DNA of 64,000 nt from Streptomyces caelestis (GCF_001279005.1 NZ_LGCN01000228.1:176478-240477), one strand, 5' to 3'. Positions 8,457 to 17,819 are shown, counted from the first letter of the stretch. Numbers and translations: made by a program. The notes: generated from the sequence alone by a model not told the origin.

Positions 8457-9254
8457 TCAGGCGGCGAGAGCGAGTGCGGTGGCGGTGGCCGGCGGGCCCC
8501 GGCGGATCACCGTGTGGTGCAGAGCGGCGGAACGGGGCGGGAGCGGGGCGAGCAGCGCGGTGCGCGCCAGGCGCGGGGCCCCTTCCGGCGCTCCCGGGAG
8601 CCCGGCGCGCAGGGCGCGCACCAGGGCGAGCGCCGCGCGGAGGGACCGTACGAGGGCGCCCTCGGCGATACCGTGCGCCGACAGTTCGGTCAGGCGCAGC
8701 AGGGCCAGATCACCGCGGCGCAGCAGCCATCCGGCGGCCAGCGCCGCGAGGACGTGGCCGAGCAGCATCGGCAGCGACGGCAGCAGGGACGCCGGGGCGT
8801 CCGCGGCGGCTTCCGTGTGGGTGGCGGTCGCGGTGTGGTGGACGCGCGCTTCGATGAGGACGCGCTCGGCCTGTGCGGGGCTGAGTCCCGCCGCGGTGGT
8901 TCCGCACAGCAGCCGCGCGGCCTGTTCGACCAGCGTGGCGTCGGAGAGCGCGGACGACGCCCCCGTGGCGGGTGCGCCGTGCTGTCCCAGGCCGAAGAGC
9001 GTGTGCAGGGCCGTCTGGCCGCACGCCAGCAGCAGCACGATGCCGGGCAGCGACCGTGCGCGCCCGGCGAGCGGAGCGGCGACCGCGAGGACTCCGAGGA
9101 AGCCCGCGCCCAGCGTCCACAGCGGTACGGCGGTGCGGGAGGCGAGCGTGTGACCTGCCCCGGCCAGCACGGCGCAGACCGCGGCGAACACCGCGGCCCG
9201 CAGGACCCGGACCCCTCGTCCGGAGCGCGCCGTGCGCGGGTGGGGGGCAGTCAT
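8457..9254 (-). CDS. Membrane protein of unknown function upstream of the copper operon
   Basis: The 265-residue protein shows four to five hydrophobic segments: about 20-45, 47-65, 70-90 and 170-192, with a weaker one in the C-terminal third. It has several histidines (HTLFGLGQHG, ARVHHTATATHTE) that could bind metal. I do not recognise a family. The ATG at 9254 was chosen because the hydrophobic N-terminus follows it. It is transcribed in the same direction as the copper operon, 179 bases ahead, and may belong to it. A role in copper handling is only guessed from position and histidines. Confidence 0.7.
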   Translation of the reverse strand: MTAPHPRTARSGRGVRVLRAAVFAAVCAVLAGAGHTLASRTAVPLWTLGAGFLGVLAVAAPLAGRARSLPGIVLLLACGQTALHTLFGLGQHGAPATGASSALSDATLVEQAARLLCGTTAAGLSPAQAERVLIEARVHHTATATHTEAAADAPASLLPSLPMLLGHVLAALAAGWLLRRGDLALLRLTELSAHGIAEGALVRSLRAALALVRALRAGLPGAPEGAPRLARTALLAPLPPRSAALHHTVIRRGPPATATALALAA

Positions 9255-9474
9255 GGCGCGCTCATCATCGCACCAGGCCACCGGCGGCCGTACGGCAGGT
9301 CCGCAAGATGAGGTACGACCGGAAGATCGCTTCTGTCGCGGAGTGCCCCACCTATACCGGTCGGCTCCACGGCACACCCGCCGTATGGGCGGTGTCACGT
9401 CAACTCCACGCTTACGGGTGAGGACTCAGGGCAATAGGTAACGGTATGTCGAGCCGCAGCCAGGAGGCTGGAGC

Positions 9475-9939
9475 ATGAGCATCTGGTGGTCACTCCATCT
9501 GCGGCGCGATGCCGCCAGCGTGCCGCTCGCCCGGCGCCTGTTGCTCGGCGCCATGGAGACCGCGGGCGTCGACCCCGACGTCTCCTACGACCTCTCCGTC
9601 GCCCTCAGCGAGGCCTGCGCGAACGCGGTCGAGCACGGTGGGGACACCGCGCGGGGCGGCACCTCGGAGGCGTTCCGGGTGACCGCCTACCTCGACGGCG
9701 AGAAGTGCCGCATCGAGGTCGCCGACGCGGGTCCCGGCTTCCCCGGCGCGACCGGGAACCGCTCCCGCCCGCCGGCCCGCCCCGCGCCGTCCGACGCCGA
9801 GCACGGGCGGGGGCTGTGTCTCATCCGGGAGCTCGCCGACCACGTCCACATCGGCAACAAGCCGGGACGGGGCGGCGCGGTGGTGAGCTTCGACAAGATC
9901 CTCAAGTGGCGCGAGAACGCCCCGCTCGTCGCGGTGTAG
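9475..9939 (+). CDS. RsbW-like ATP-binding (anti-sigma kinase fold) protein
   Basis: This 154-residue HATPase_c_2 protein carries the N-box (LSEACANAVEHG), the G1-like motif (VADAGPGFPG) and the G2 region (EHGRGLCLIRELADHV). Proteins of this kind in Streptomyces act as serine kinases on STAS anti-anti-sigma factors or as anti-sigma factors; the partner cannot be read here. An AGGAGG-like site lies just ahead of the ATG. A strong terminator follows immediately. Confidence 0.88.
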   Translation: MSIWWSLHLRRDAASVPLARRLLLGAMETAGVDPDVSYDLSVALSEACANAVEHGGDTARGGTSEAFRVTAYLDGEKCRIEVADAGPGFPGATGNRSRPPARPAPSDAEHGRGLCLIRELADHVHIGNKPGRGGAVVSFDKILKWRENAPLVAV

Positions 9940-9973
9940 CGACGGCCGGGCACGCGCGCGTGCCCGGCCGTCG
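9940..9973. terminator. Bidirectional terminator
   Basis: A perfect 17-bp palindrome (CGACGGCCGGGCACGCG then its complement) starts right after the TAG of the ATPase gene and ends 10 bases before the convergent pepP stop. It can fold as a GC hairpin for either transcript. Confidence 0.85.
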
Positions 9974-9982
9974 TGTCGTGCG

Positions 9983-11446
9983 TCAGCCCTTCAGGGCGGC
10001 CATCCACGCCTCGACCTCGTCCGACCGGCGGGGCAGTCCGTCGGACAGGTTCCGGTTGCCGTCCGCGGTGACGAGGATGTCGTCCTCGATGCGGACGCCG
10101 ATGCCGCGATACTCCTCGGGCACGGTGAGGTCGTCGGCCTGGAAGTACAGACCCGGCTCGACGGTGAGCACCATGCCGGGCTCCAGCGTGCCGTCGACGT
10201 ACGTCTCGGTCCGCGCGGCGGCGCAGTCGTGGACGTCCATGCCGAGCATGTGGCCGGTGCCGTGCAGCGTCCAGCGGCGCTGCAGACCCAGCTCCAGCAC
10301 CCGCTCCACCGGGCCCTCGACCAGGCCCCACTCGACGAGCCGCTCGGCGAGCACGCGCTGGGCGGCGTCGTGGAAGTCGCGGTACTTGGCGCCCGGCCTC
10401 ACCGCCGCGATGCCGGCCTCCTGGGCGTCGTACACGGCGTCGTAGATCTTCTTCTGCAGCTCGCTGTACGTGCCGTTGACCGGCAGCGTGCGCGTGACGT
10501 CGGCCGTGTAGTACGTGTGCGTCTCCACGCCCGCGTCGAGCAGCAGCAGGTCGCCGGAGCGGACCGGGCCGTCGTTGCGCACCCAGTGCAGGGTGCAGGC
10601 GTGCGGCCCCGCGGCGCAGATGGAGCCGTAGCCGACGTCGTTGCCCTCCACACGGGCGCGCAGGAAGAACGTTCCCTCGATGTAGCGCTCGCTGGTCGCC
10701 TCGGCCTTGTCGAGGACCTTCACGACGTCCTCGAAGCCGCGCACGGTGGAGTCGACGGCCTTCTGCAGCTCGCCGATCTCGAAGTCGTCCTTGACCAGCC
10801 GCGCCTCGGAGAGGAAGACGCGCAGCTCCTCGTCGCGCTCGGCGGTGACCTTGTCGGTCAGCGCCGCCTCGATCCCGGCGTCGTGGCCGCGCACGACCCG
10901 CACCGGGCCGGTGGCCTCGCGCAGCGCGCCGGCCAGCTCGCGGACGTCGGAGGCGGGGATGCCGTACAGCCGCTCGGCCTCGGTGAGGGAGTGGCGGCGG
11001 CCGACCCACAGCTCGCCCTGGCCGTCCAGCCAGAACTCGCCGTTCTCACGGTTGGAGCGGGGCAGGAGGTAGATCGTCTCCCGGTGGCCGTCGGCCGTGG
11101 GTTCCAGGACGAGGACGCCGTCCTCGGTCTGGTTGCCGGTGAGGTAGGCGTACTCGACCGACGCGCGGAAGGGGTACTCCGTGTCGTTCGACCGCGTCTT
11201 CAGGTTGCCCGCGGGGACGACCAGACGCTCACCCGGGAAACGGGCGGAGAGCGCGGCGCGGCGGGCGGCGGTCTCCGCGGCCTGCGGGATCGGCCGCAGA
11301 TCGTGCAGCTCGGTGTCGGCCCAGCCGCTCCTCATGCTCTCGGCCAGCTCGTCGGACACGCCCGGGTACAGGCCGTTCTTGCGCTGCTTGACGGGCTCTT
11401 CCTCGGCAGTCTCCGGGGTCTCCGGCAGCTCCTCGGCCACGGTCAT
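9983..11446 (-). CDS. pepP: Aminopeptidase P (Xaa-Pro aminopeptidase, M24B)
   Basis: Cytoplasmic metallopeptidase of 487 residues that removes N-terminal residues preceding proline. The five dinuclear-metal ligands of the pita-bread fold are visible: two aspartates (LLLDAGVETHTYYTADVTR), a histidine (HGTGHMLGMDVHD), and two glutamates (TVEPGLYF and VRIEDDILVT). An aminopeptidase P N-terminal domain occupies residues 40-190. The N-terminal 25 residues are acidic and probably disordered. It is a single gene between two terminated units. Confidence 0.94.
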   Translation of the reverse strand: MTVAEELPETPETAEEEPVKQRKNGLYPGVSDELAESMRSGWADTELHDLRPIPQAAETAARRAALSARFPGERLVVPAGNLKTRSNDTEYPFRASVEYAYLTGNQTEDGVLVLEPTADGHRETIYLLPRSNRENGEFWLDGQGELWVGRRHSLTEAERLYGIPASDVRELAGALREATGPVRVVRGHDAGIEAALTDKVTAERDEELRVFLSEARLVKDDFEIGELQKAVDSTVRGFEDVVKVLDKAEATSERYIEGTFFLRARVEGNDVGYGSICAAGPHACTLHWVRNDGPVRSGDLLLLDAGVETHTYYTADVTRTLPVNGTYSELQKKIYDAVYDAQEAGIAAVRPGAKYRDFHDAAQRVLAERLVEWGLVEGPVERVLELGLQRRWTLHGTGHMLGMDVHDCAAARTETYVDGTLEPGMVLTVEPGLYFQADDLTVPEEYRGIGVRIEDDILVTADGNRNLSDGLPRRSDEVEAWMAALKG

Positions 11447-11551
11447 CCTCCTCGATACGGCACTGGACCACCCCCCATCGTACGGTCGTGCGGAAACGGC
11501 CGAACGGGGCGCGGACCCGTGGCGGAGGGGGACGGGGAGACCCGCGGGGAG

Positions 11552-13066
11552 CTACTCGAACCGCGCCGCCAGCAGCACCACGTCCTCCCCGGAGTCCGCC
11601 GTGTCCGCGCCCTCGGGCAGCACCGTGCGCAGCACGTGGTCGGCGACGGCGCCGGGGTCGCGGCGCAGGGCCTTCGGCACCCCGGCCGCCGCCGCGTGCA
11701 GCCGCGCGAAGGCGCGGTCGGTCGGGTCGCCGGTGCGGTGCAGCAGCCCGTCGGTGTAGAGCAGGACCGTCTCCCCCGGCTCCGCCTGGACCTCCACGCT
11801 CGGCGCCTCCCAGCAGGCGAGCATGCCCAGGGGGGCGGAGACCGACGTCTCGACGAACTCGGTGCGGCGCTCGCCGAGCAGCAGCGGTGGACTGTGCCCG
11901 GCGCCGGCCAGCGTGATCCGGCGCAGCGCGGGTTCGCAGTAGCCGAACAGGGCGGTGGCCGACCGGGCGGGTTCGGTGAGCCGGAGCAGCAGCTCCAGGT
12001 CGGACAGGACGGCGACCGGGTCCTCGCCCTCCATCACGGCGTACGCGCGCAGCGACGCCCGCAGCCGGCCCATCGCCGCGACCGCGCCGGCCCCCGACCC
12101 GGTGACGGACCCGACGGCGAGACCGAGGGCGGCGTCCGGGAGCGGCAGCGCGTCGTACCAGTCGCCGCCCCCGTGCGGGGAGGTGCGGTGCCGCGCGGCG
12201 AGCCGGACGCCGGCGACCCGGGGGAGGCGGGAGGGCAGCAGTTCCTCGGCCATCGTGGCCATGCACGCGCGCGTGCGCTCGAGTTCGAGGAGCCGGGCCA
12301 GGTGCTCGGCGGCGTGGCGGACGTACAGGCCCACGAGGTGGCGCTGCCGCTTCGACGGCTCGGCCGGCTCGTCGTAGAGCCACACCGCGGCGCCCAGGCG
12401 TCCGGCGGTCCCGGCGGCGAGGGGAAGGGCGAAGCTGGCGGCGTACCCGAGGCGGGCGGCGACCTCGCGGTGCCGGGGGTCGAGCCCCTTCTCGGCGAAC
12501 AGGTCGGGTTCGGCGACGCCGTCGTCGGCGCCGGGCAGTCCGTCGAGGATCCTGCCGTACGGCAGTGAGCCGCGCGGCACCGTCTCCATGTGGCCGAGAT
12601 CCGCGCGGGCCAGGCCCAGGCCGATGGTGGGGGTCGGGCCGAGACCGTCGGCGGGCTCCAGGGTGACCAGACCGCGCCGCGCGCCCACCAGGGCGGCTCC
12701 CGCGCGCAGCAGTTCCCGGAGCGCCCCGTCGAGCGTGCTCGCGCGGGCCAGGCGTTCGGTGAGTTCGTGGAGGGTCGTGAGGTCGGAGACCCAGCCGGCG
12801 AGCCGGTCCTGGAGCAGCGCGCCCGGTGCGCTGCGGGGGTTTGCCGGGGGAGTCGGGGAGGTACTCGCGGTGACGGACGCGACAGTGTGTGCGGGTGAGG
12901 GAACCGTTGCATCGATTCCGGCCACTTTCGGAGGGTGCGGAGCGTTCATGGTGTCCGGCTTTCCGACCGGTACGTACTGCTCAAAAGCATCGCAAACCCC
13001 CATGTCATTCTGCGCCGCCGGCAGTGTCTCCACATGTACACGCACTCGTGAGGAGATGTCCAGCAT
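11552..13066 (-). CDS. GAF-SpoIIE-type PP2C serine phosphatase
   Basis: The protein has a GAF-like sensor region (about residues 90-260) followed by a SpoIIE/PP2C phosphatase domain (about 280-500), with HGGGDWYDALPL and LLYTDGLLHRTGD as metal-binding motifs. Such proteins dephosphorylate STAS anti-anti-sigma factors and activate stress sigma factors. The start is uncertain. ATG codons at 13066 (MLDISSRV), 13003 (MGVCDAF) and 12949 (MNAPHPP) are in frame, none has a good Shine-Dalgarno site, and third-position GC is low over the first 60 codons. I take the longest because, from memory, this N-terminus is conserved in Streptomyces homologues. Confidence 0.85.
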   Translation of the reverse strand: MLDISSRVRVHVETLPAAQNDMGVCDAFEQYVPVGKPDTMNAPHPPKVAGIDATVPSPAHTVASVTASTSPTPPANPRSAPGALLQDRLAGWVSDLTTLHELTERLARASTLDGALRELLRAGAALVGARRGLVTLEPADGLGPTPTIGLGLARADLGHMETVPRGSLPYGRILDGLPGADDGVAEPDLFAEKGLDPRHREVAARLGYAASFALPLAAGTAGRLGAAVWLYDEPAEPSKRQRHLVGLYVRHAAEHLARLLELERTRACMATMAEELLPSRLPRVAGVRLAARHRTSPHGGGDWYDALPLPDAALGLAVGSVTGSGAGAVAAMGRLRASLRAYAVMEGEDPVAVLSDLELLLRLTEPARSATALFGYCEPALRRITLAGAGHSPPLLLGERRTEFVETSVSAPLGMLACWEAPSVEVQAEPGETVLLYTDGLLHRTGDPTDRAFARLHAAAAGVPKALRRDPGAVADHVLRTVLPEGADTADSGEDVVLLAARFE

Positions 13067-13570
13067 TGTCCTGCGGGGATTCCTGGTGTCCGTGGGGCTG
13101 AAGGGAACTTTCTGCAGACCTCTTGCCGAAAGGTGAAGTTGGCTTGAAACTGCCTCAGGGGGAGGCTTATTGCGGTCGACTGGCCCTGCTCGACGGAGCG
13201 TCACAACGGTCGTGATGGGTACGTACTCGGTGAAGGCCAGGGGTGGTGGAGAACCGCTCGGGAACCTGGCGACGGACCCGGGCGTCTTAACCACCGACGA
13301 CCGTGCCCCATCCTCCCGTGGCGGAGGCGGAGAGAAACACGCGCGACAGCAAACGCCAGACTTCGCCACCCCCACGCCACACCCGTACTTCCGAAAGACG
13401 CGGTACGGGTGGAACGGCCGCGGAGGCAGCCCATGCTCGGCCCATAGGGGTTCCCCCTGCCCTGTGCGGGGGTGTGATGCGCCCATAGGTACGCACAGTG
13501 AAGTGATCGACACATGACGTGATCTGGACCACGGTGTTGCCAGGCGTGCAACGGAAAGGAACGAGCGCTC
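13067..13570. other. Divergent intergenic region, no gene seen
   Basis: A 504-bp gap separates the leftward phosphatase gene from the rightward Prim-Pol-like gene. It must hold both promoters. Nothing in it translates into a convincing protein in either direction. A 10-bp string GGTACGTACT begins at 12969 inside the phosphatase frame, and a near copy GGGTACGTACTC occurs at 13215. I see no confident promoter hexamers. Confidence 0.5.
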
Positions 13571-14236
13571 ATGCGCGAGATCCTCGGAAGGCGACGCAGG
13601 CTCCTGTCCCGGCGCGGCGACGGAGGGCCTGATCTGATCGGCGCGGCCCTGACCTTCGCCGCGGACTGGCAGTGGCCCGTACTCCCGGGCGTGGCGGCGG
13701 ACCCGCAGGGCCGGTCCCGCTGCGCCTGCCCCGACCCCGAGTGCACGGTGCCGGGCGCCCACCCGTTCGACCCCGGCCTCCTCGCCGCCACCACCGACGC
13801 ACGCATGGTGCGCTGGTGGTGGGGGAACCGGCCGGCGGCGCCGATCATCCTCGCCACCGGAGGCAAGGCCCCCTGCGCGGTGTCCCTGCCCGCCCTGCCG
13901 GCCGCCCGCGCCCTCGCCGCACTGGACCGCCGCGGCATGCGGCTCGGCCCGGTCGTCGCCTCGCCGGCCCGCTGGTCGATCCTGGTGAAGCCGTACTCCA
14001 TGGAGCAGCTGGGCGAGCTGTTGTACGCCAAGGACTTCGTCCCCGGCTCCCTCCGCTTCCACGGCGAGGGCGGCTACATCGCGCTGCCCCCGTCCGAGAC
14101 CGCGCAGGGCGAGATCCGCTGGGAGCGCGCGCCGCTGCCCGGCTCGGCCTCGCCGTGGGTGCCCGGTGTCGAGGCGGTGGTGGACGCCGCGGTCGACGCC
14201 CTCACCCGTAAGGGAGTGAGCGCGCCCGAGATGTAG
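13571..14236 (+). CDS. Prim-Pol (AEP)-like protein, apparently catalytically degenerate
   Basis: The 221-residue protein resembles the N-terminal bifunctional DNA primase/polymerase domain. It has the usual start (DLIGAALTFAADWQWPVLPG), the CACPDPECTVPGAHP Cys/His segment and the C-terminal GEGGYIALPPS motif. The DxD metal site expected after ATGG is replaced by KAPCAVSLPAL, and the Asp/Arg of motif III are absent (LRFHGEGGY), so polymerase activity is doubtful. It has no helicase domain. A second, intact Prim-Pol protein lies at 32325-33197. The ATG has GGAAAGGAACG ahead of it. Confidence 0.8.
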   Translation: MREILGRRRRLLSRRGDGGPDLIGAALTFAADWQWPVLPGVAADPQGRSRCACPDPECTVPGAHPFDPGLLAATTDARMVRWWWGNRPAAPIILATGGKAPCAVSLPALPAARALAALDRRGMRLGPVVASPARWSILVKPYSMEQLGELLYAKDFVPGSLRFHGEGGYIALPPSETAQGEIRWERAPLPGSASPWVPGVEAVVDAAVDALTRKGVSAPEM

Positions 14237-14495
14237 CGGGCGCGCACGGCGCCCCGGCCGGGGCGCGGACCCGCCACCGCTGTGCCACCGGCGGGACGCG
14301 AGCGCCGCGCCCGGCCTCATGGGCCCGGCGGCGGACGCACCGCGCCGGGGACGGGCTGTTGTCACCGCGCGGGACGCCGGGCCTCGCCGGCGGCGCCGCA
14401 GGGGGGCGGACGCTGCCCTGCGGGAGCAACTCCCAAGCTGAAGCGGGCAGTTGGTGGGCAACCGCATTCCGTGGACGGCGACCGACACGCAAAGA

Positions 14496-14533
14496 CCCGG
14501 TTGCTGGCGACGGGGGATGCACCAGCAACCGGG
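14496..14533. terminator. Strong inverted repeat, probable terminator or RNA structure
   Basis: Perfect 12-bp arms CCCGGTTGCTGG (14496-14507) and CCAGCAACCGGG (14522-14533) flank a 14-base loop. It lies in the 460-bp convergent gap 14237-14696. No U-run follows. It may terminate either gene, but it lies 260 bases past the nearer upstream stop, so an unannotated small RNA is also possible. Nothing else in the gap looks coding. Confidence 0.5.
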
Positions 14534-14696
14534 CTATGGGAACGGTAACAAGAGATCGGCGGTTCGCAAATTCGGTCTTGGCTTTTCCGGTCATCGATTG
14601 GCTTGCCGGGACCGGGAGTTGCGCAGGGACCGATGACGCACGACAGGGCGGTTCCGTCGGCCGGGCGGCCGGCGGAACCGGGCGTGCGGCCGCGCC

Positions 14697-15662
14697 TCAG
14701 CTCAGCGTCACCTGGCGGTTGGTCAGGCCGCCGCGCGCCCGGCGCTCGTCGGCGGTCAGCGGTGCGTCCGTGGCCAGCGCGGCGGCGAGCCGCTCGGCGA
14801 ACTCGGCCGCCGGCTTCTCCACGTCCTCGGCGCCGACCCCGCTGGGCAGGTCCCAGACCGGCACGGTGAGCCCGTGGGCGCGGAAGGAGCCCACGAGACG
14901 GGTGCCCTCGCCGAGGGAGGAGCCCCCCGCCGCGTGCAGCCGCGCGAGAGCGTCCAGAAGCTGCTCCTCGGGGTGCGGCATGACCCACCGCAGGTGGTTC
15001 TTCTCGGGCGTCTCGCACCAGTACGCGGCGTCCGCGCCCGACAGCTTGACGGTCGGGATGACCGCGGCGTTGGCCCGCTCCAGGGAGGCGGCGACGTCCG
15101 GCGTGGCGTTCTCCGCGTCCGGGACCCAGAACTCGAACCCGCTGTGCACGACCGGCTCGAAAGCGCCCTCGGGGTCGAGCAGATCCTGCAGTCGGGGACC
15201 GTCGGCGGGAGCCCGCCGGGCCTGCACCGGCGTGCCCGGGTCCGCGGTGAGCGCGCGCTGCAGCGTGTCGGCGAGGTCGCGGCTGATGTCGCCGGAGGAG
15301 GTCTCGTTCTGCAGGCCGAGCAGGACCGAGCCGTCGTCGCGGCGCAGGGCGGGCCAGGCCATCGGCAGGACCGTGGCCAGCGTGACCGACGGGACGCCCT
15401 CGGGCAGGCCGCCCTTGAGCGTCAGCTCGACGGTGGCGGCCGGCACCAGCTCACGCAGCGCCACCCAGTCGCACTCGCCCGGCAGACCCTCGAACGGACG
15501 GTGCACCAGCTCGGTCACCGCGTGCGCGGCGGCACGGCCGTGGCAGGCCTTGTACCGGCGGCCGCTGCCGCACGGGCAGGGCTCGCGGGCGCCGACGACC
15601 GGGATCTGCCCGTCCGTGAGCTGCGGGCGCTTGGCCTTCGTCTGAGGTCGCTTCTTGGCCAT
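14697..15662 (-). CDS. SEC-C motif protein (DUF5926)
   Basis: The 321-residue protein starts with a basic stretch (MAKKRPQTKAKRPQ) and then a SEC-C zinc motif (CPCGSGRRYKACHG, about residues 33-46). The remaining 270 residues match what I know as DUF5926, a Streptomyces protein of unknown function. SEC-C motifs bind zinc and occur in SecA and many housekeeping proteins. The start at 15662 gives the Lys-rich N-terminus directly before the motif; longer reading is not supported. No operon partner. Confidence 0.88.
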   Translation of the reverse strand: MAKKRPQTKAKRPQLTDGQIPVVGAREPCPCGSGRRYKACHGRAAAHAVTELVHRPFEGLPGECDWVALRELVPAATVELTLKGGLPEGVPSVTLATVLPMAWPALRRDDGSVLLGLQNETSSGDISRDLADTLQRALTADPGTPVQARRAPADGPRLQDLLDPEGAFEPVVHSGFEFWVPDAENATPDVAASLERANAAVIPTVKLSGADAAYWCETPEKNHLRWVMPHPEEQLLDALARLHAAGGSSLGEGTRLVGSFRAHGLTVPVWDLPSGVGAEDVEKPAAEFAERLAAALATDAPLTADERRARGGLTNRQVTLS

Positions 15663-15825
15663 CGTGGGTGTCTCCCGGTTACGGCTCGTCTCGTACGGGC
15701 GTGAGCCTAGCCGTTCACGCCACGGCCGACGGGAACCTGTGGACAACGTGCCGACCCGGGCACACCGCGGGCGGACACGGGGCCGCAGCGGTGCCGTGCC
15801 CGTAGCCCTCGGCCGGGTCGGCTCC

Positions 15826-15889
15826 CGGCCGGGGCCGCCCTGGCCCGGGGCCGCCCTCGGGCAAGGCCGCTCTCGGCCGGGGCCGTCCT
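15826..15889. repeat. Four 16-bp GC-rich tandem repeats
   Basis: Four adjacent 16-mers are seen: CGGCCGGGGCCGCCCT, GGCCCGGGGCCGCCCT, CGGGCAAGGCCGCTCT and CGGCCGGGGCCGTCCT. The array sits in the gap between two leftward genes and ends at the stop codon of the ATPase gene. It may act in termination or may be a slippage product. Confidence 0.6.
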
Positions 15890-16446
15890 CAGCCCAGGTC
15901 GTCGAAGACGTCCGTGAAGTTCAGCCCGGGCAGGCGGGAGACCGCGGGAGCCGTCACCCGCGCGGCGAAGTCCTCGCGCCGATGCCCGGTTTGGGCGTCC
16001 GGGTCGTACACGTCGTCGTGGACGACGACCCACACCGTGACCTCGCCCGGCACCTCGTCGCGCACGCCCCAGTCGTCGGCCAGCGCGGTGATGATGTTCA
16101 GCCCCCGGCCGCCGTGCGCCGTGACCGACGGGGTGGCCGGCGCCGGACGGGTCGGGCCGCCGCCGTCCGTGACCTCCACGACGAGCCGTCCGCACGGGTC
16201 CACCCGCCAGGCGGCGCGTACGTCCCCGTCCCCGGCCAGGGCCTCGCCGAGAGGCCGGCCGTGTTTGCACGCATTGCTCAGCAGTTCGGAAAGGATCAGC
16301 ACGGCGTCGTCGACGACCGAGTCCGCCACCCCGCCGTCGCGCAGCTGCGCACGCATGCGGCGCCTCGCCGCCCCCACGCCGGCAGGGCCGTGGGGTACGG
16401 CCATGCTCGACGACGTGGGCACCTCCTGTGCCACCACCAACGCCAC
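15889..16446 (-). CDS. RsbW-like ATP-binding protein
   Basis: A 185-residue HATPase_c_2 protein with N-box (LSELLSNACKHGRPL), G1 motif (VEVTDGGGPTRP) and G2 region (AHGGRGLNIITALADDWGV). The family includes anti-sigma kinases of the SpoIIAB/RsbW type and many Streptomyces regulators. The GTG start at 16446 (MALVVAQEVPTSSS) was chosen because GAAGGAGG lies 8 bases ahead; the frame stays open further upstream but with poor codon use. The 253 bases upstream carry no other gene. Confidence 0.85.
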   Translation of the reverse strand: MALVVAQEVPTSSSMAVPHGPAGVGAARRRMRAQLRDGGVADSVVDDAVLILSELLSNACKHGRPLGEALAGDGDVRAAWRVDPCGRLVVEVTDGGGPTRPAPATPSVTAHGGRGLNIITALADDWGVRDEVPGEVTVWVVVHDDVYDPDAQTGHRREDFAARVTAPAVSRLPGLNFTDVFDDLG

Positions 16447-16699
16447 CCCCGAGACCTCCTTCGCCCCACGCCACGGTGTGGATGCCCCATGGGCCCGAAC
16501 CGGAAACCGGCCGATCCGTGAGCGGTGACGCACTCCGAGCGACCGGATGCGCACCGAACGCGCCGGAGCACACCCCGTAGCCGTATGGCTGGATTTCGTC
16601 GATGTGGCCGAGAGGTGAGGATGCGCCGAAGTCGGGCACCGGGTCAAGACGCGTGCACGTCACTCCTGGGGCCGGTGGGACGGGTGGGGCGCCGCGCGG

Positions 16700-17530
16700 T
16701 CAGCGGCCGAGCTGATCGAGCACCGCGCGGGGGCGGTTGGTGATGAGGGCGTCCACGCCGAGACGCACGCAGAGCTCCACGTCCTCCGGCTCGTCCACGG
16801 TCCACACGTGCACCTGGTGCCCGGACTGCTTCAGGCGCTCGATGTACGCGGGGTGACCGCGCACGATGCGGATCGAGGGCCCCGCGATCCGCACGCCGGC
16901 GGGCAGCCTCCCGTCGCGCAGCCGAGGCGAGACGAACTGCGTCAGATGGACCGTGGGCAGCGTCGGCGAGGCTGCGCGCACGCGGTGCAGCGACCGCGCG
17001 GAGAAACTCATCACGCGCACCGGGGAGTCCTCCGCGGCGGTGGGCGCGTCGAGGCCGAACCGCTTGAGCAGGAGCAGCAGCCGCTCCTCCACCTGCCCCG
17101 CCCACCGGGTGGGATGCTTGGTCTCGATCGCCAGCTCGACCCGCCGCCCGGCGTCGGAGACCAGCTCCAGCAGCCGCTCCAGGGTGAGGACGGAGGTGGC
17201 CTCCCGGTCCTCCGGGCGGTGCTCCCAGTCGGGCTCCTCGACGCGTGGCCCCCCGGAGGCGTCGCGGCTCTTCCAGGAGCCGAAGTCCAGGGCGGCCAGA
17301 TCGGAGAGCTCGAGCGCCGACACCGCACCGCGACCGTTGGACGTACGGTTGACGCGGCGGTCGTGGACGCACACAAGGTGACCGTCGGCGGTCAGGCGCA
17401 CATCGCATTCGAGCGCGTCCGCACCGTCCTCGATCGCTTTGCGATACGCGGCCAGGGTGTGCTCGGGAGCCTCCTCGGAGGCCCCGCGGTGCGCGACGAC
17501 TTGGGTCAGGTGCTGCCGTGCGTGGGTCAC
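16700..17530 (-). CDS. Glycerophosphodiester phosphodiesterase
   Basis: The 276-residue GDPD TIM-barrel enzyme hydrolyses glycerophosphodiesters to glycerol-3-phosphate and an alcohol. The catalytic signature is present: AHRGASEEAPEHTLAAY, DALECDVRLTADGHLVCVHD. Later motifs ELAIETKHP and VHVWTVDEPEDV are typical. There is no signal peptide, so it is a cytoplasmic form. The GTG at 17530 is close to the first conserved block. The 289-bp gap to the divergent htrA-like gene holds both promoters. Confidence 0.93.
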   Translation of the reverse strand: MTHARQHLTQVVAHRGASEEAPEHTLAAYRKAIEDGADALECDVRLTADGHLVCVHDRRVNRTSNGRGAVSALELSDLAALDFGSWKSRDASGGPRVEEPDWEHRPEDREATSVLTLERLLELVSDAGRRVELAIETKHPTRWAGQVEERLLLLLKRFGLDAPTAAEDSPVRVMSFSARSLHRVRAASPTLPTVHLTQFVSPRLRDGRLPAGVRIAGPSIRIVRGHPAYIERLKQSGHQVHVWTVDEPEDVELCVRLGVDALITNRPRAVLDQLGR

Positions 17531-17819
17531 CGCGTCATGGTGCCACCGCGCACGGGTAGACGGGTGCTCGGAGTGGTGTGAACGACGTCGCTGTCCGGTC
17601 GGAGGCATCGAGTGGCGCGCCTTACGTGAGTAATGCCCTATATAAAGAATGGCCCCGGACCCACAGGAACGGCTTATGGTGCCCTGACGGCCCGTGGGAA
17701 AAGCTGACGTCATACAAAAGGACGTGCACAGCTGCATCGCGCCGGACTCGTGGACGGGCGTGAACGAGCGTGACCGAATGCGACCGACCAACAACAGCCG
17801 TGGATCGAGGAGAGAAGCT

